Source of the DNA: Camarhynchus parvulus
Taxonomy: Eukaryota > Chordata > Aves > Passeriformes > Thraupidae
Length of the DNA: 64,000 nt
Reading direction: 5' to 3'
NCBI RefSeq assembly: GCF_901933205.1
Contig: NC_044572.1
Coordinates: forward strand, 20,546,501 to 20,610,500
Shown: positions 52,701 to 62,549 of the stretch, one piece after another
Layout: every line of letters begins with the position of its first letter
How positions within the stretch are numbered: position 1 is the first letter of the stretch
Made by a program: the position numbers and the translations under genes
The notes under the pieces: generated by a model
The model's database searches: none
What the model was told of the DNA's origin: nothing
Seen by the model: only the letters and a program-made list of their open reading frames with translations

Positions 52701-52925
52701 TTGTTATTATTCACCTTAATCAACTCAACCACTGTGTGCCATAATTTTTACTCAGTTCATCATTCTGTAAAATAGTGGTTTTCCATTATGTGATCTGTTG
52801 AATATTTCCATCTAATTTGCTTTCTTTTATGCTTTGATCAAGTATTTCCACAACTCTACTTCCACATGCTGCGGCAGAGAAGAAGGGTGCTTCATGGAGA
52901 AGTGATTGTGGAAAAGGACGATTGA
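40050..52925 (+). CDS. HACD1: HACD1 (PTPLA), very-long-chain 3-hydroxyacyl-CoA dehydratase 1, 7 coding exons
   Basis: Seven plus-strand exons with GT/AG borders and matching phases join into 246 residues. Known role: ER multi-pass enzyme that dehydrates 3-hydroxyacyl-CoA in the third step of very-long-chain fatty acid elongation; muscle-enriched in mammals and tied to congenital myopathy when lost. Seen: acidic N-terminus and Lys21-Lys25 run; hydrophobic segments about 27-55, 75-90, 94-115, 123-145, 160-182 and 205-225; EITRYSFY 137-144; LYPAGVAGE 167-175 with the presumed catalytic Tyr168 and Glu175 spaced seven apart as in Phs1; C-terminus [10 protein letters not shown]. The start at 40050 has a good Kozak context (A at -3, G at +4) and matches the internal MASS start of the human protein, which carries an extra roughly 40-residue N-terminus. 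HACD2 is the closest alternative; the N-terminus and STAM neighbour favour HACD1. Confidence 0.96.
40181..44317 (+). other. HACD1 intron 1
   Basis: 4.1 kb. The first 500 bp belong to the CpG island and are G-rich on the sense strand (40201-40330). A CR1 copy lies at about 42940-43355. A TATTTCTCTGAATGTTTA-type quasi-repeat occurs at about 42560-42640. Nothing else recognised. Confidence 0.85.
42940..43355 (+). mobile_element. CR1 LINE 3'-end fragment, about 415 bp
   Basis: Carries a conserved CR1 ORF2 C-terminal stretch: [20 protein letters not shown], then [16 protein letters not shown] in frame at about 43110-43265. It is followed by the GGTCCATTCCTACC and CCCATGATT tail. It inserts in the HACD1 sense orientation. 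Confidence 0.93.
44318..44435 (+). CDS. HACD1: HACD1 coding exon 2
   Basis: Completes Gly44 and encodes residues 45-83 ([20 protein letters not shown], then [19 protein letters not shown]). Acceptor TTTTATAG ends at 44317; donor GAG|GTAAAT at 44436. Confidence 0.96.
44436..45649 (+). other. HACD1 intron 2
   Basis: 1.2 kb of AT-rich intron; an open frame at 44759-45088 has no recognisable domain. Nothing else seen. Confidence 0.88.
45650..45668 (+). CDS. HACD1: HACD1 coding exon 3 (19-nt microexon)
   Basis: Encodes VIHCAV (84-89) plus one base of Gly90, needed to join LLE to GIVRTSV in frame as in the family (human reads IVHCLIG). Acceptor TATTTACAG ends at 45649; donor G|GTGAGT at 45669. 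Skipping it would shift the frame. Confidence 0.93.
45669..45749 (+). other. HACD1 intron 3 (81 bp)
   Basis: Very short intron after the microexon; donor GTGAGT, acceptor CTTTTTAAG. Retention would meet an in-frame TAA after 12 intron-encoded codons. Confidence 0.92.
45750..45838 (+). CDS. HACD1: HACD1 coding exon 4
   Basis: Completes Gly90 and encodes residues 91-119 ([20 protein letters not shown], then WFIAHSIKQ). Acceptor CTTTTTAAG ends at 45749; donor CAG|GTATGT at 45839. Confidence 0.95.
45839..48587 (+). other. HACD1 intron 4
   Basis: 2.7 kb. It contains a T-rich low-complexity tract at about 46730-46860 and a small AAATTTATGTCTT repeat at about 46200-46228. The frame at 47702-48028 is unlike known proteins. 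Confidence 0.85.
46730..46860 (+). repeat. T/TTTG low-complexity tract
   Basis: About 130 bp of T runs interrupted by single or paired G, including an uninterrupted run of about 29 T at 46795-46823. Could be a diverged simple repeat; length is likely polymorphic. Confidence 0.9.
48588..48709 (+). CDS. HACD1: HACD1 coding exon 5
   Basis: Residues 120-159 plus two bases of Arg160 ([40 protein letters not shown]). Acceptor TTCTGCAG ends at 48587; the donor is the weak AG|GTGGAG at 48710. Confidence 0.95.
48710..51176 (+). other. HACD1 intron 5
   Basis: 2.5 kb. It contains a CR1 copy at about 50020-50285 and a short tandem CTTACTCTAATTTTTT duplication at about 48951-48993. The rest is AT-rich without recognised features. 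Confidence 0.85.
50020..50285 (+). mobile_element. CR1 LINE 3'-end fragment, about 265 bp
   Basis: Contains GCCACCTGAACATGAGGAAG, GGTGACCGAGCACTGGAACA and the tail GGTCCCTTCCAACCTGAAC then TATTCTGTGATTC, all CR1 3'-end hallmarks. 5'-truncated. Confidence 0.92.
51177..51355 (+). CDS. HACD1: HACD1 coding exon 6 (catalytic motif)
   Basis: Completes Arg160 and encodes residues 161-219 plus one base of Leu220. Contains [20 protein letters not shown] with Tyr168 and Glu175, then [20 protein letters not shown]. Acceptor AATACAG ends at 51176; donor CCAT|GTAAGT at 51356. Confidence 0.96.
51356..52842 (+). other. HACD1 intron 6
   Basis: 1.5 kb of AT-rich intron with a triplicated ATTCATGAAAGGT-type unit at about 52185-52220. 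No repeat family recognised. Confidence 0.87.
52185..52220 (+). repeat. Triplicated 12-13 bp unit
   Basis: ATTCATGAAAGGT, ATTCATGAAGGT and ATTCATGAGAAGG lie head to tail in HACD1 intron 6. Confidence 0.9.
52843..52925 (+). CDS. HACD1: HACD1 coding exon 7 (stop codon)
   Basis: Completes Leu220 and encodes residues 221-246 ([20 protein letters not shown], then IVEKDD) and TGA at 52923-52925. Acceptor TTGATCAAG ends at 52842, with a modest pyrimidine tract. Confidence 0.95.
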
Positions 52926-53060
52926 ATCAAGCTGTGTAACCATGGTGCTTTCAGTGGAAAGGAAAAGAAGAGAGGGTAAAGACCCAAAACTTCCTCTGAT
53001 TTTTCTGAGTCCAAGTTTTAAAACATGGAACAAGAATAAACAACTGTGCCTGTGCCTGTG
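52926..53060 (+). other. HACD1: HACD1 proximal 3' UTR with candidate poly(A) signal
   Basis: An AATAAA at 53035-53040, about 110 bp after the stop, is followed by a TG-rich stretch, which fits a proximal cleavage site. Further AATAAA copies at 54639, 55346 and 55472 and an ATTAAA at 58412 leave room for longer 3' UTRs. Confidence 0.45.
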
Positions 53061-55644
53061 GACTGTATTATTTTTGCAATTAATATATTTTGAGACCTAC
53101 CTTTTCATCCTCAGATTCACTTTGGTTTTTAATTGTTCATTTCTTGAAAGAAACATTTTCTTATTTTCAATAGGTTGATGAGTAGCTTTAAGAATTAGAA
53201 TAGTTGGCTACTGTGCCTTCTGTTCTGAAAGTTCTGTTATGACCTGTAGTCATTATCAAGAACAGAAGAAGAGTTGATAAGTTGTACTGAAAGTGAGTCT
53301 TCTGGAAATCAGAGTGTAAATTAGGTAATGATGTTTTTCATAGACTAGGTGAATTAAATGGTATTTAAGCTTTATATTAAGTAATACCTTTCCAATTATA
53401 AGTACTGTAGCACATTAATATTTTTTGAATTACAGTATCACATGCAGAATTCCAGAAGGACTTTTGAAAAGAGTTGAATTCTTGATTGTCAGCACAAATT
53501 TAGACCTCCCTGTATTTTCATTTGTAATTTTAAAGATACTTAGGATAATAGATATAATATTAACTGGTTAAAAGTTTGTGCTGAGGAGAAGACAGGTTGT
53601 GCCTTCCTTTCTCTGATTAGTGGCTGGAATGGCAAAGCTGATTGTCAGCATGTTTCCTATTCTACATTTAAAGTATGTATGCAGAAAAGTCAGTATTGCG
53701 TTGAAAATCTGTAGCTATGGTGAGATATTTGACTTCTTTTCAATAGCTCAGTGGGATAAAATATATTTAAAATGTAATCTTAAAATATAAATTGTGCTTT
53801 GATTCATCCCACTGGGCAATTTTAATTGCTCCCTCCCCATTAATTGTTCATACTGTGTTGACCTAATTCTATTTCATGTCTTCAAGAATCTGCAGGAAGG
53901 ATCTACAGTATATTGACAGAAGTTAGAGGTGATTTTATACTATGATACTTGAGTGGGAGAGCTCCAACAAATTGGAAGATTTTGATCTAACAGCCTAGCA
54001 GATTCAGAGAAGGGTGATGCATTTGAGGAAACTTGGATACTAAGTGAGAGAGAGAAGATTGAAATGTAGTAATGTGGTACGAAGCCTTGAAAATGTAGGC
54101 AGTAAACCTGTCTTGTTTCTGGCTTCACTGATGTCAAAAGAAGTGTATGCATATGTGGAAGAGCTGCATCAGGCAGCTGTAAGTCAGAATACTTGTGGTT
54201 GCTGAGGTAATTTCTGGAGTACAGTGTTATGTTTTGGCTACCTCAGGGATGAAGAATTGGATAATCTTCTGAAAGCTCAGAGAACAATAACAAAACTAGT
54301 GGAAGTGAGAAAGAAGTCGGAAAGATTGAGTTGCTAATATGTGTAATTCTTTGTTCTATGATAAATATGGAAGAACTTTAAAAAGTATGGAGGTGTAGCT
54401 ATGATGAATTTGGAACAAGGTAAAGTGCCAATGAATATCAGAAGAAAGGTCCTACTGATTAGATCAATTATGGAATGACACAGTAATGCAGTGTCTTGGA
54501 AGGGTTTCAGTTAAAGTTGGCAAGAGATTGAACTACCTATTTGAATAGGCAGTTTCCATTTTTAGCTTCAATGGTACTATGATACTACAGCTTTTTGAAA
54601 TTTCTAGATATGCCAGAATAAGGTGTATCAAGTAATTTAATAAAAAAACAAGGATTTCCTATATCCCTAATTTTTAAATTCCATGTTGTGCCTTGGATTT
54701 GTGATATATATGTATGTCTTCATTACACGTAAATGAGTTTCCTTTTATGTGACAGGTGCATAGTGGACTTGAGACAGAACAGTTGTATTTCTTTAAGTTT
54801 TAAAAGGTGTAATCTTTATATTCCTTAAATTTCACACAAGGTGCTCTAATTTAACTTACTACTTCTGTTTTATATGCAGCTAAAATTATTAAAAGTTTAA
54901 AATATAAATTACATTTACAACACTGAATCACAAAATAGTTGTGTTACTATGTGTTCAGACTAGCAGTTGTATGTGTCCAACATTCTTTCAGTACTGTTTT
55001 ATAAACTGTGAGGAACATATTGGCAGTTTTGGGAAATATATCTCCATTAGCAAACAGAAGAGTGTGATGAAATATGAAAAACTAAGATTGGATTAAGTTC
55101 TGTGTCTCTTTTTACTGTCAGGGCAGCTCACTGAAGACCATAGCTATCAGTTCATTGAAAATGCATTGGATACCTAAGGATGTGATTTTGAAATCCTTGA
55201 TCAGATGAGTGTATCCTGTAGCTAATATTCTTACTAAAGGAAATATTTGCAGTATGAAAGTGTATTATATTTGTTTTCATTGTGGCCTAAGGACATTATC
55301 ATATGTTAATCAAGGATCTATTTTTATATCCTTTTGTACATATGAAATAAAAGAAAACCAACACTGTTTGCTGCAATCTTGGGTTGCACTTCCATAAAGC
55401 AACAATGTCCAAGGTGATAAAATTTAAAACTGGATTTACAGCTACAAAACAGTCTTGCTAAATCATGAATGAATAAAAAAAAGTAAAGCTAAAATTTACT
55501 CACAGTATCACATTCAATGTTTCATTGACCAGAGAGATTGCCATGTAGATTAGTTTACATGACATTTACCTAAAAAAAGTAAGCAACATGTTCTTCACTT
55601 CCTCCTGTTTTTTGACTGAAACCTTTCACCGAAGCCTCCTTTTC

Positions 55645-55925
55645 ACAGAATCAGTAAGGTTGGAAAAGACCTCCACGGTCACCAAGTCCAACCTTTGACT
55701 GACCACCACGACATCAAGTAGACTATAGCACTAAGTGCCATGTCCAGCTGCTTCTTGAATGCTTCCAGGGGTGGTGCCTCCACCACCTCCCTGGGGAGCC
55801 AGTTCCAATACCTGACCAGCCTTTCCATGGAGAAATTCTTCCTGATGTCCAACCTGAACCTCCCCTGACACTCCTTGAGGCCTTTTCCTCTTGTCTGGTT
55901 GCTGGTTCTGTTAACATATCTTCTG
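55645..55925 (-). mobile_element. CR1 LINE 3'-end fragment, about 280 bp
   Basis: The minus-strand translation keeps GRFRLDIRKNFSMERLVRYW, then LPREVVEAPPLEAFKKQLD, the conserved CR1 ORF2 C-terminus. The inverted tail starts TCACAGAATCAGTAAGGTTG. It is less diverged in frame than the other copies here. Confidence 0.93.
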
Positions 55926-58498
55926 AAACATAGTGCGAATTGCAGGTAAAATCTTCTTGCTATTGACTTCAGATGCACTAGGATTTTATCCTAGGTAGCT
56001 ATATTTCAATTTCAATAGACCATCTTGAAACATTTAATTAACTTGTCAAATGGACATTAAAACATAAGTATGATTTTCATATGGTGCTCTCTTTCCAACT
56101 TCTTTTTTACATCTATCTTTTTGTCTTCCTCTCTGCAATATTCCTAGTTTTCTAAAGCATTTAAATCCTTCTGCTTACGTAAGATTAGGAATGTATTAAA
56201 ACATCTGCATCTCTAATGTTTTCATGTAGTCTTTAGCAAATTGTCCTTGTAAAGGTATTTTCTTACTTGTTCTATATAGGCCTTCTGAAATGAATTTATA
56301 TAGAGCATGGCTTTATGAAACTTTGAATGGCAGTATATAGAAATAGGGAGATTCATTTTAATCAGGTGACTTTTCCTACTGTTGGTAGAAACAGAAACCA
56401 TCTTTTGTATAAACTCTGCCTGAAAGCAGCTGGATTTCTTGAGGTTCTCCCCAGCGCTCACATACTGTGAAAAGCTGTTTTGGGACAGATTGGGTTGTTT
56501 CACAGCTCAGCCCAGAATGCTTGGAGGTCAGATTCCAGCTTCAGGGCATAGGCAGCAGCAAGGAATGTGGTGCTGAGGTATTGCATCTTCTGCATTATCT
56601 GGCAAGGGGTCTCTGAGGCCATGGTGAGCGGTAGCTGATGTAATTTCTCCCACCCTGCAGGATGTGAGATGAGAGAAAGCTCAGTGTGCTGTCATTACTG
56701 TCTGCTGAGGGAGCTCAGGGGATCAGCTGGAGGATCTCTGCGCACAAAGGGTGTGTTACAGAGAGCCTTTCACACTCCGCTCAGCTGTGGTTTGCTATCT
56801 GTTAGCCTACATGTCTTGAGATAGACAGGTGTGCCAGGATGGGCACGGCACACCAATCTCAACAGCCCAGTTCAACATAAACTGACTTGGAGAAACGGTG
56901 CAGGGTGCTGTTCTCATTCCCATTGAACATAACATTTAGCCAGGTTCATGTTCATGGATAGATTGCAAGTCTAGTTAACAGAGAGATGCATGGAGACCTT
57001 TTCTGTGACCAGATGGAAATATGTGCATTTTAAATCTAGGTCTAGCTAATGCTCTGATTGTTGTACTCTTGGTCTTCACAGTAGCTTCCTTCAGTGGATA
57101 TTAGGATATGTGTATGGTTACTAAATAAACCGGAATGAAACCAATTCACAATTGTTACAATAATTTATAATTTCAAATTAGTTTAAATGACATTAACAGT
57201 TTTTGAATTGAGCACTTGCTTAATCTGCCTCAGAAAGAAAAAAAAGAAAGGAAAGTTAATACAAATAAATGTTCTGCACTAGGCAGTAGGGCCTCATAAA
57301 TCAAAATTTTCAGGCAGGCAAACTGACTGCATTTCATACAGGATTTTTTAAGTGGGTTTAACAAAAAAGGTGAAAGCTTTTCTGAAAATCAAAGTTTATT
57401 TCATAATGTATATTTTAAAATGTGCTGAGACTTACTGTATTATTCATTACCAGTTTACAATTTAAATTCATGCTGAACCTGCAGTTTTTATAGATGATTA
57501 ACTGTAGCCCATTAAAATGTTTCATTCTGTGTTTGTTACAATGGCTGTTTAAAGAACAAACTCCCCATTTTTCTGCAGAGCTCTGTGTTCTCTTGCTCAA
57601 GTGAGTTTCAGTATTGTTACTGCCTGGGATGCTTTGCCAGGCTGCTGAAGGGCAGATTTCAGTGTGCCAAGGGCAGCTCCATGAGCCTCCTTCCAGGAGG
57701 GCACAGCTCCACAGTGGGTGGCACTGTCGGGTCGGTGCCGGGCACTGCTCTGTCACCAGTGCCGTTCTGGGGTCTCGAGCGCCTTCAGCAGTGCCAGCTC
57801 TGCAGATGTCCCCAGCTGATTCATCCCCGTGACTTCCCAGATGGAGAGAACTTTTAGGTCACAAAAGCAAATCTGACAAGTGAACTGAGAGCTGTCCCAA
57901 GAGAACTGTGGAGACCTGAATGTTGGGTGACTCCAGCCCTCTCGAGGAAGTTGCTGTCAGTTTCACGCCCTGCAGCTGGTAGTGGCTGGTGATGTACAGT
58001 ACTTTCTGTGTCATGTTGTACCACCTGAAACATGCTGTCCTTTTATTCATACTCTCCTGCCTCTCTGTTTGGTCTTGAATGTATTTGAATGTCCTTTCAG
58101 TTTATGGCTTTGTAAAAGTGTAAGTTTTATCTTTTTATTTTAGCAGAAAATTTTATCTAAGTGTGTAGAATGTATATGTATAGAATTGTACATCAAGTTT
58201 CTTAATAATGTAAATGCACTGCAACTGCTTGTTATTGTTATTTCTTCTAAAATGCGTTATCATTAGAAGTTTACATGGACAGGAAAGCAACGCAATATGA
58301 TACTTCTAATAACTTATTTATTTGCAAAAAATATAATATTTTTTGATCTATAGATTCAGATATTTATTTTAGTGACTGTTAATACTGTAGCACTGTAGAA
58401 ATTAATAATCTATTAAAAGATGTATTTTAAACTTTGTTCTAGTTGATTTTTAAAATTTTTTTAGCATGTAGAAGTCAGTTCCTATAAGCATTCAGCAT

Positions 58499-58625
58499 AT
58501 TACACCAGTATTGTTTACATATTACACCATAGTATTGTTTACAAATACTATACTTTTTATTTAGAATTATTTCACAAATTAATAGTGAGGTCCCCTGTAA
58601 CAAATTAATCTTGAGGTCCCCTATT
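58499..58625 (+). repeat. Two adjacent short tandem duplications
   Basis: At about 58499-58546, ATTACACCAGTATTGTTTACA is followed by a near copy with a 2-base insertion. At 58574-58625 a 26-bp unit (ACAAATTAAT...GAGGTCCCCT) is present twice. Confidence 0.88.
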
Positions 58626-60344
58626 TATTCTTACCCAGACAGTCTTTTCATATTTCTTAAAATATATTCCATAAAAACCAGGTAATAATACCAGAGTAGT
58701 AATAACACTGGTTTATCAAAGAAGAGCATAAAACACAGGGCATTCAAGAGAATACCAATATGTATGAAAAAAATGCATTACAGTGATCCTGAAATAGATG
58801 TTCCAGTAGTAGATGTTTCAGTGTTTTGGAACAGGACTTTTTTTGTGGTACTAACCTTTGAGAGGGGTGGAGACAGAGAACATCCTCTGTCTGTCCTTTG
58901 CCGTGTGACTAACAATGACATTGCAGCTATGAGGATTTCGTTGCCATGACAGTATGAGAAAGCAGTTTGTGAGCATTCGCACCTACTTCTTTTGAATTAG
59001 GAATCAAGTGGTTGTAACCCCAAGGAGCTTAACTGCATATAAAGCTTAAATCCTGTTAGTCAGATGTATTATAATGGAGATGTAGATCTCCTAATCTGGA
59101 AGTCACAGAAATGGTCTTCTGATCTAAATTTACAGGACAGGATTTACGTGTCCTGGCCCTCTACCAAGGTTAAACAATTCAGATTTCTACAGAAGTCAGT
59201 GGAAGAACGTCCACTGATCTCCGCAGGAGTTTGATAGGATGAAGACATTTGTGTAGTCTGTTCTGTGTAATTCTGGATTCCTGTTAGTACTGTCTGGGAG
59301 AGAGCCTGTGCTTGTTGTGCATGGTGGCACATTTCCTCCCAGCTTTGCAGGATGCCCAGCACTGCTCCCTGCAGAACGCTCCAGAACACCTGGAAATCTC
59401 CAGTAGTGCACCACTATTGCATTATACTGATTTGAATTCAGCAAAGTTGTAGAAACTCCCTTCACATATCTATGTAAGTGTCTTTAATTAATCTAGGCCC
59501 AGTGAGACATCCCATTAAAAATAGGCAGGGTAGATCATCCCTCACAGCTGCTTGGACATTCCTAGCTTGAAATGCTGCCGTCACTGAACAACTTTGATTT
59601 TCATATATAATCTCTTGGTGGTTTGTGCTCATACCACTTTGATAAGATGGCACTTTGCCTGCCCTTAAGTGGCTGTTCCAGATTTCATAGAACAAATTGC
59701 AAATGACAAACAAGAAAAGACTCAGATGGGTGTCCTGCTCCACACACAGAGCACCCTCCTGTGCTGGGAAGAGAATCCCAAATCCTGGGTGTGTAATAAC
59801 ATTTGCATGCCTTTTGATCAATCATGTATGAAGCTGAATATTATAATACAGACCTTCAACTCATAAAGAAAGGAAACAAATTTTGTTACCAAAGACATTA
59901 CATTACAAGTGAATTACATTTTATTCTCTTAATTAAGTCTGGGAAGACCATTAAGATTGAGACTCATTCAATGACAAAATAGAGACAGTATTGGGGATCT
60001 TGCAGCCAACACTTGCTGCCAACTGAAAGCAAGTATTTAACATTACTTCTGTTTTCATTCAAAGTGGGGTCATATTACTGAGAATAAAAAAATTGAATTC
60101 TTGCCAGAAGAAGTTTTTTACAGCGATCATCTCTGACCAGGTCTCAATTAATTTAACTATTCAATCTCTACATTATATCAGCCAACTCTTAACGAAAGAG
60201 TTCTGTCTCTAGAAAAAAACAAACCTGAGAACAATTCTGTTAAAGTTTTTTAAATAGAAAATGTACTTTAGACTTCATGAGATAGAAACATTTTTGAACA
60301 TTTTCAAATCCTTGAGAAATGTTTATTTAAATAATTTGAAGATC

Positions 60345-60375
60345 ATTTATTTATTTATTTATTTATTTATTTATT
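60345..60375 (+). repeat. (TTTA)n microsatellite
   Basis: About 31 bp of perfect TTTA repeats, seven to eight units. Confidence 0.97.
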
Positions 60376-62528
60376 GTGTTCTCACTACAATAATAGAATG
60401 CTTGAAAAGATGTTGGAAATGTAGAGAACAATGCCCATATACTAAATATGCTGGTATTAGATCTTTAAAAATATGATCATAACTCAGGGTTATCAGAAAG
60501 AAAGCAGAGGCACAAACCAAGTCTGCTAAAATGGAAAGAGTAGCTGAAATATCACAGCTCCATTTGATCCACAGGCAGTGTCCACTGCTGTCTATTATAA
60601 ATGTCACTGTGTTCATACTTGCTACAGAAGTTTTTGGATTTTTAAAAATCAATAGACATGAGTAGTTACTGGTGGTAGAAATGTGTTACTGTTATGTGCA
60701 ACTTGAGTGAGAAAAAGGAAAAAAAGAGGGCATGGTATTTCCATATCTCAACACTTTTAAATTGAAAGATTGTCTTAAGAGCCATATTAGGCAGCATTGC
60801 CAACACATTTTTATTTTGCCATAAAACCAAATATAAGCTACTTTTTAGAGTTTTATTTTCCCACTATTTCTTTGCCATGTAAAAATAACTCTATCGTCTT
60901 GATGATTTTCTCAGTTGTCTCAGGGTCCTGCTATTTCACAGGTCAGCAGTAGTCCACAACTGGAAGAACACTTTATTGTGATATTCCTAAATTGGTGCAA
61001 TGGCTTCAGTCTTTAGGAATAACTTTTTCCTCCCAAAAATTGAAGGATGAAAATAAAATATTCTATACTAATATATTTTATGAGTGTTCTTGCCTCCTAA
61101 AAATGTCTATTATGTGCTAATGGGTCTGTGTGGTTTGTTTGTTTAACTTTTGGTTTTTTGTTTCCACCTGTACTTAAAAACTAATTACACCCTTGCCTAC
61201 TGAATATGAAGTCAGTGGACTGTGGTGGTTTCAGATAGGAGAGTTCCTTGAGTTTATGACAAGTTTGTAGTAAACTTCCTTGATCATTAGTTTCAACACT
61301 TAGCTGCAAATATTTGTGGGAAAAATACAGTGACTTCAGCTTCTGAAGTGAGCATTATACTTCAGAATATCTTTCTGAAGGTATTCAATGTTTAAACATG
61401 GTTCTCTTTTGTTCTGCTTCCTTCTGATCTGTGCAGAATGCTGACAGAGAGGGAACAATCGTGACGTCTCCAGTAAATAATGTCAGGTTGTTGTTCTCTT
61501 TTCACTCCCCTGGCTCATTTGAAAACTTGCTACCATCCTTGAGCTTTTAGACAGCACTAAATTGGAGGTAACTCAATCACCTTCCTCTGGTCTGTAAAGC
61601 ATTCAGGGTTAGACTACGCAGAGGGCAGAAAGCCAGCAGGGAGCAATGGAACTAACACTGAGTGCTAGGTGAAGATTGAGTGGCTTTAGCCATGCGCCAT
61701 GTGTAGTATGTAGGATGTGTGTTTAGGGAACTGAAAAAGAGACTGCTCCTGAGTCACTAACTCCTGGGAGGCTGCTGTGCTTGTGACTGGAACAAACTTG
61801 CTGTTTAGCCTTTGGTATTGAGAAGACACATGAGACGTGCTTCACTGATGAGAGGTACCATTTATATATCTGCTCTTGGTTTTCAGTTCTGGGCACACTA
61901 TGTGCCTGCAATTTGCATGGTTCTACATGTTAAAAGAATTAACACCTTCTGCCAGTGTTTTAATGTAGTTTAATTCTGAGATGTCAAGAACTTCTTGGAA
62001 GAAATAACACCTTGGACTGATCTGATTCCATCATGAGAGCACAAATGTTTCAAGGAGCAGAAGTAAATCTATTTAAGGTTTGGGTGCCCTCCATAAATAG
62101 CTCTGGCAGCTCATTCAGTCCAGTCTCACATCTTTCTGATGTCATCTTCTCCAGCATAATCTGTATCTTCTAATTCTTTCTGCACTATGAAATCTCATTA
62201 CACAAAATAAAATATGTATGAAAGAGAAATAGGAGGTATGTAGCCAGCATATTGAAAATTTGGGACCTCTCCTTCCTTACTGCAGTCTTTTGTGACAATT
62301 GTGGAAGGAATATCAGACCAACAATTTTTAGGAACAACAAAACTGTTGGTCACCAGCAATGGACTAAGAGTTTCCTGACTGAAACTGTTTGAGGGGAGTC
62401 TGCTCAGGGATGTGTTTCTTGCAGGTGCTTGCTGAGAATTTCAGTCACAAGCCCTTTCTCCCAAGGCAGTCTTTTTCCTTTAAGATGATTGTGTGTACTC
62501 CAGAAGTGATGTTTAAACCTTCAAGGTA

Positions 62529-62549
62529 TCTAGTGCTAGTGCTAGTGCT
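62529..62549 (+). repeat. (GTGCTA)n microsatellite
   Basis: CTAGTGCTAGTGCTAGTGCTA: just over three hexamer units. Confidence 0.9.

Noticed and set aside
52906..53178. 90-codon frame overlapping the HACD1 stop
   Set aside because: Different frame from HACD1, begins inside exon 7, no family resemblance; 3' UTR noise.
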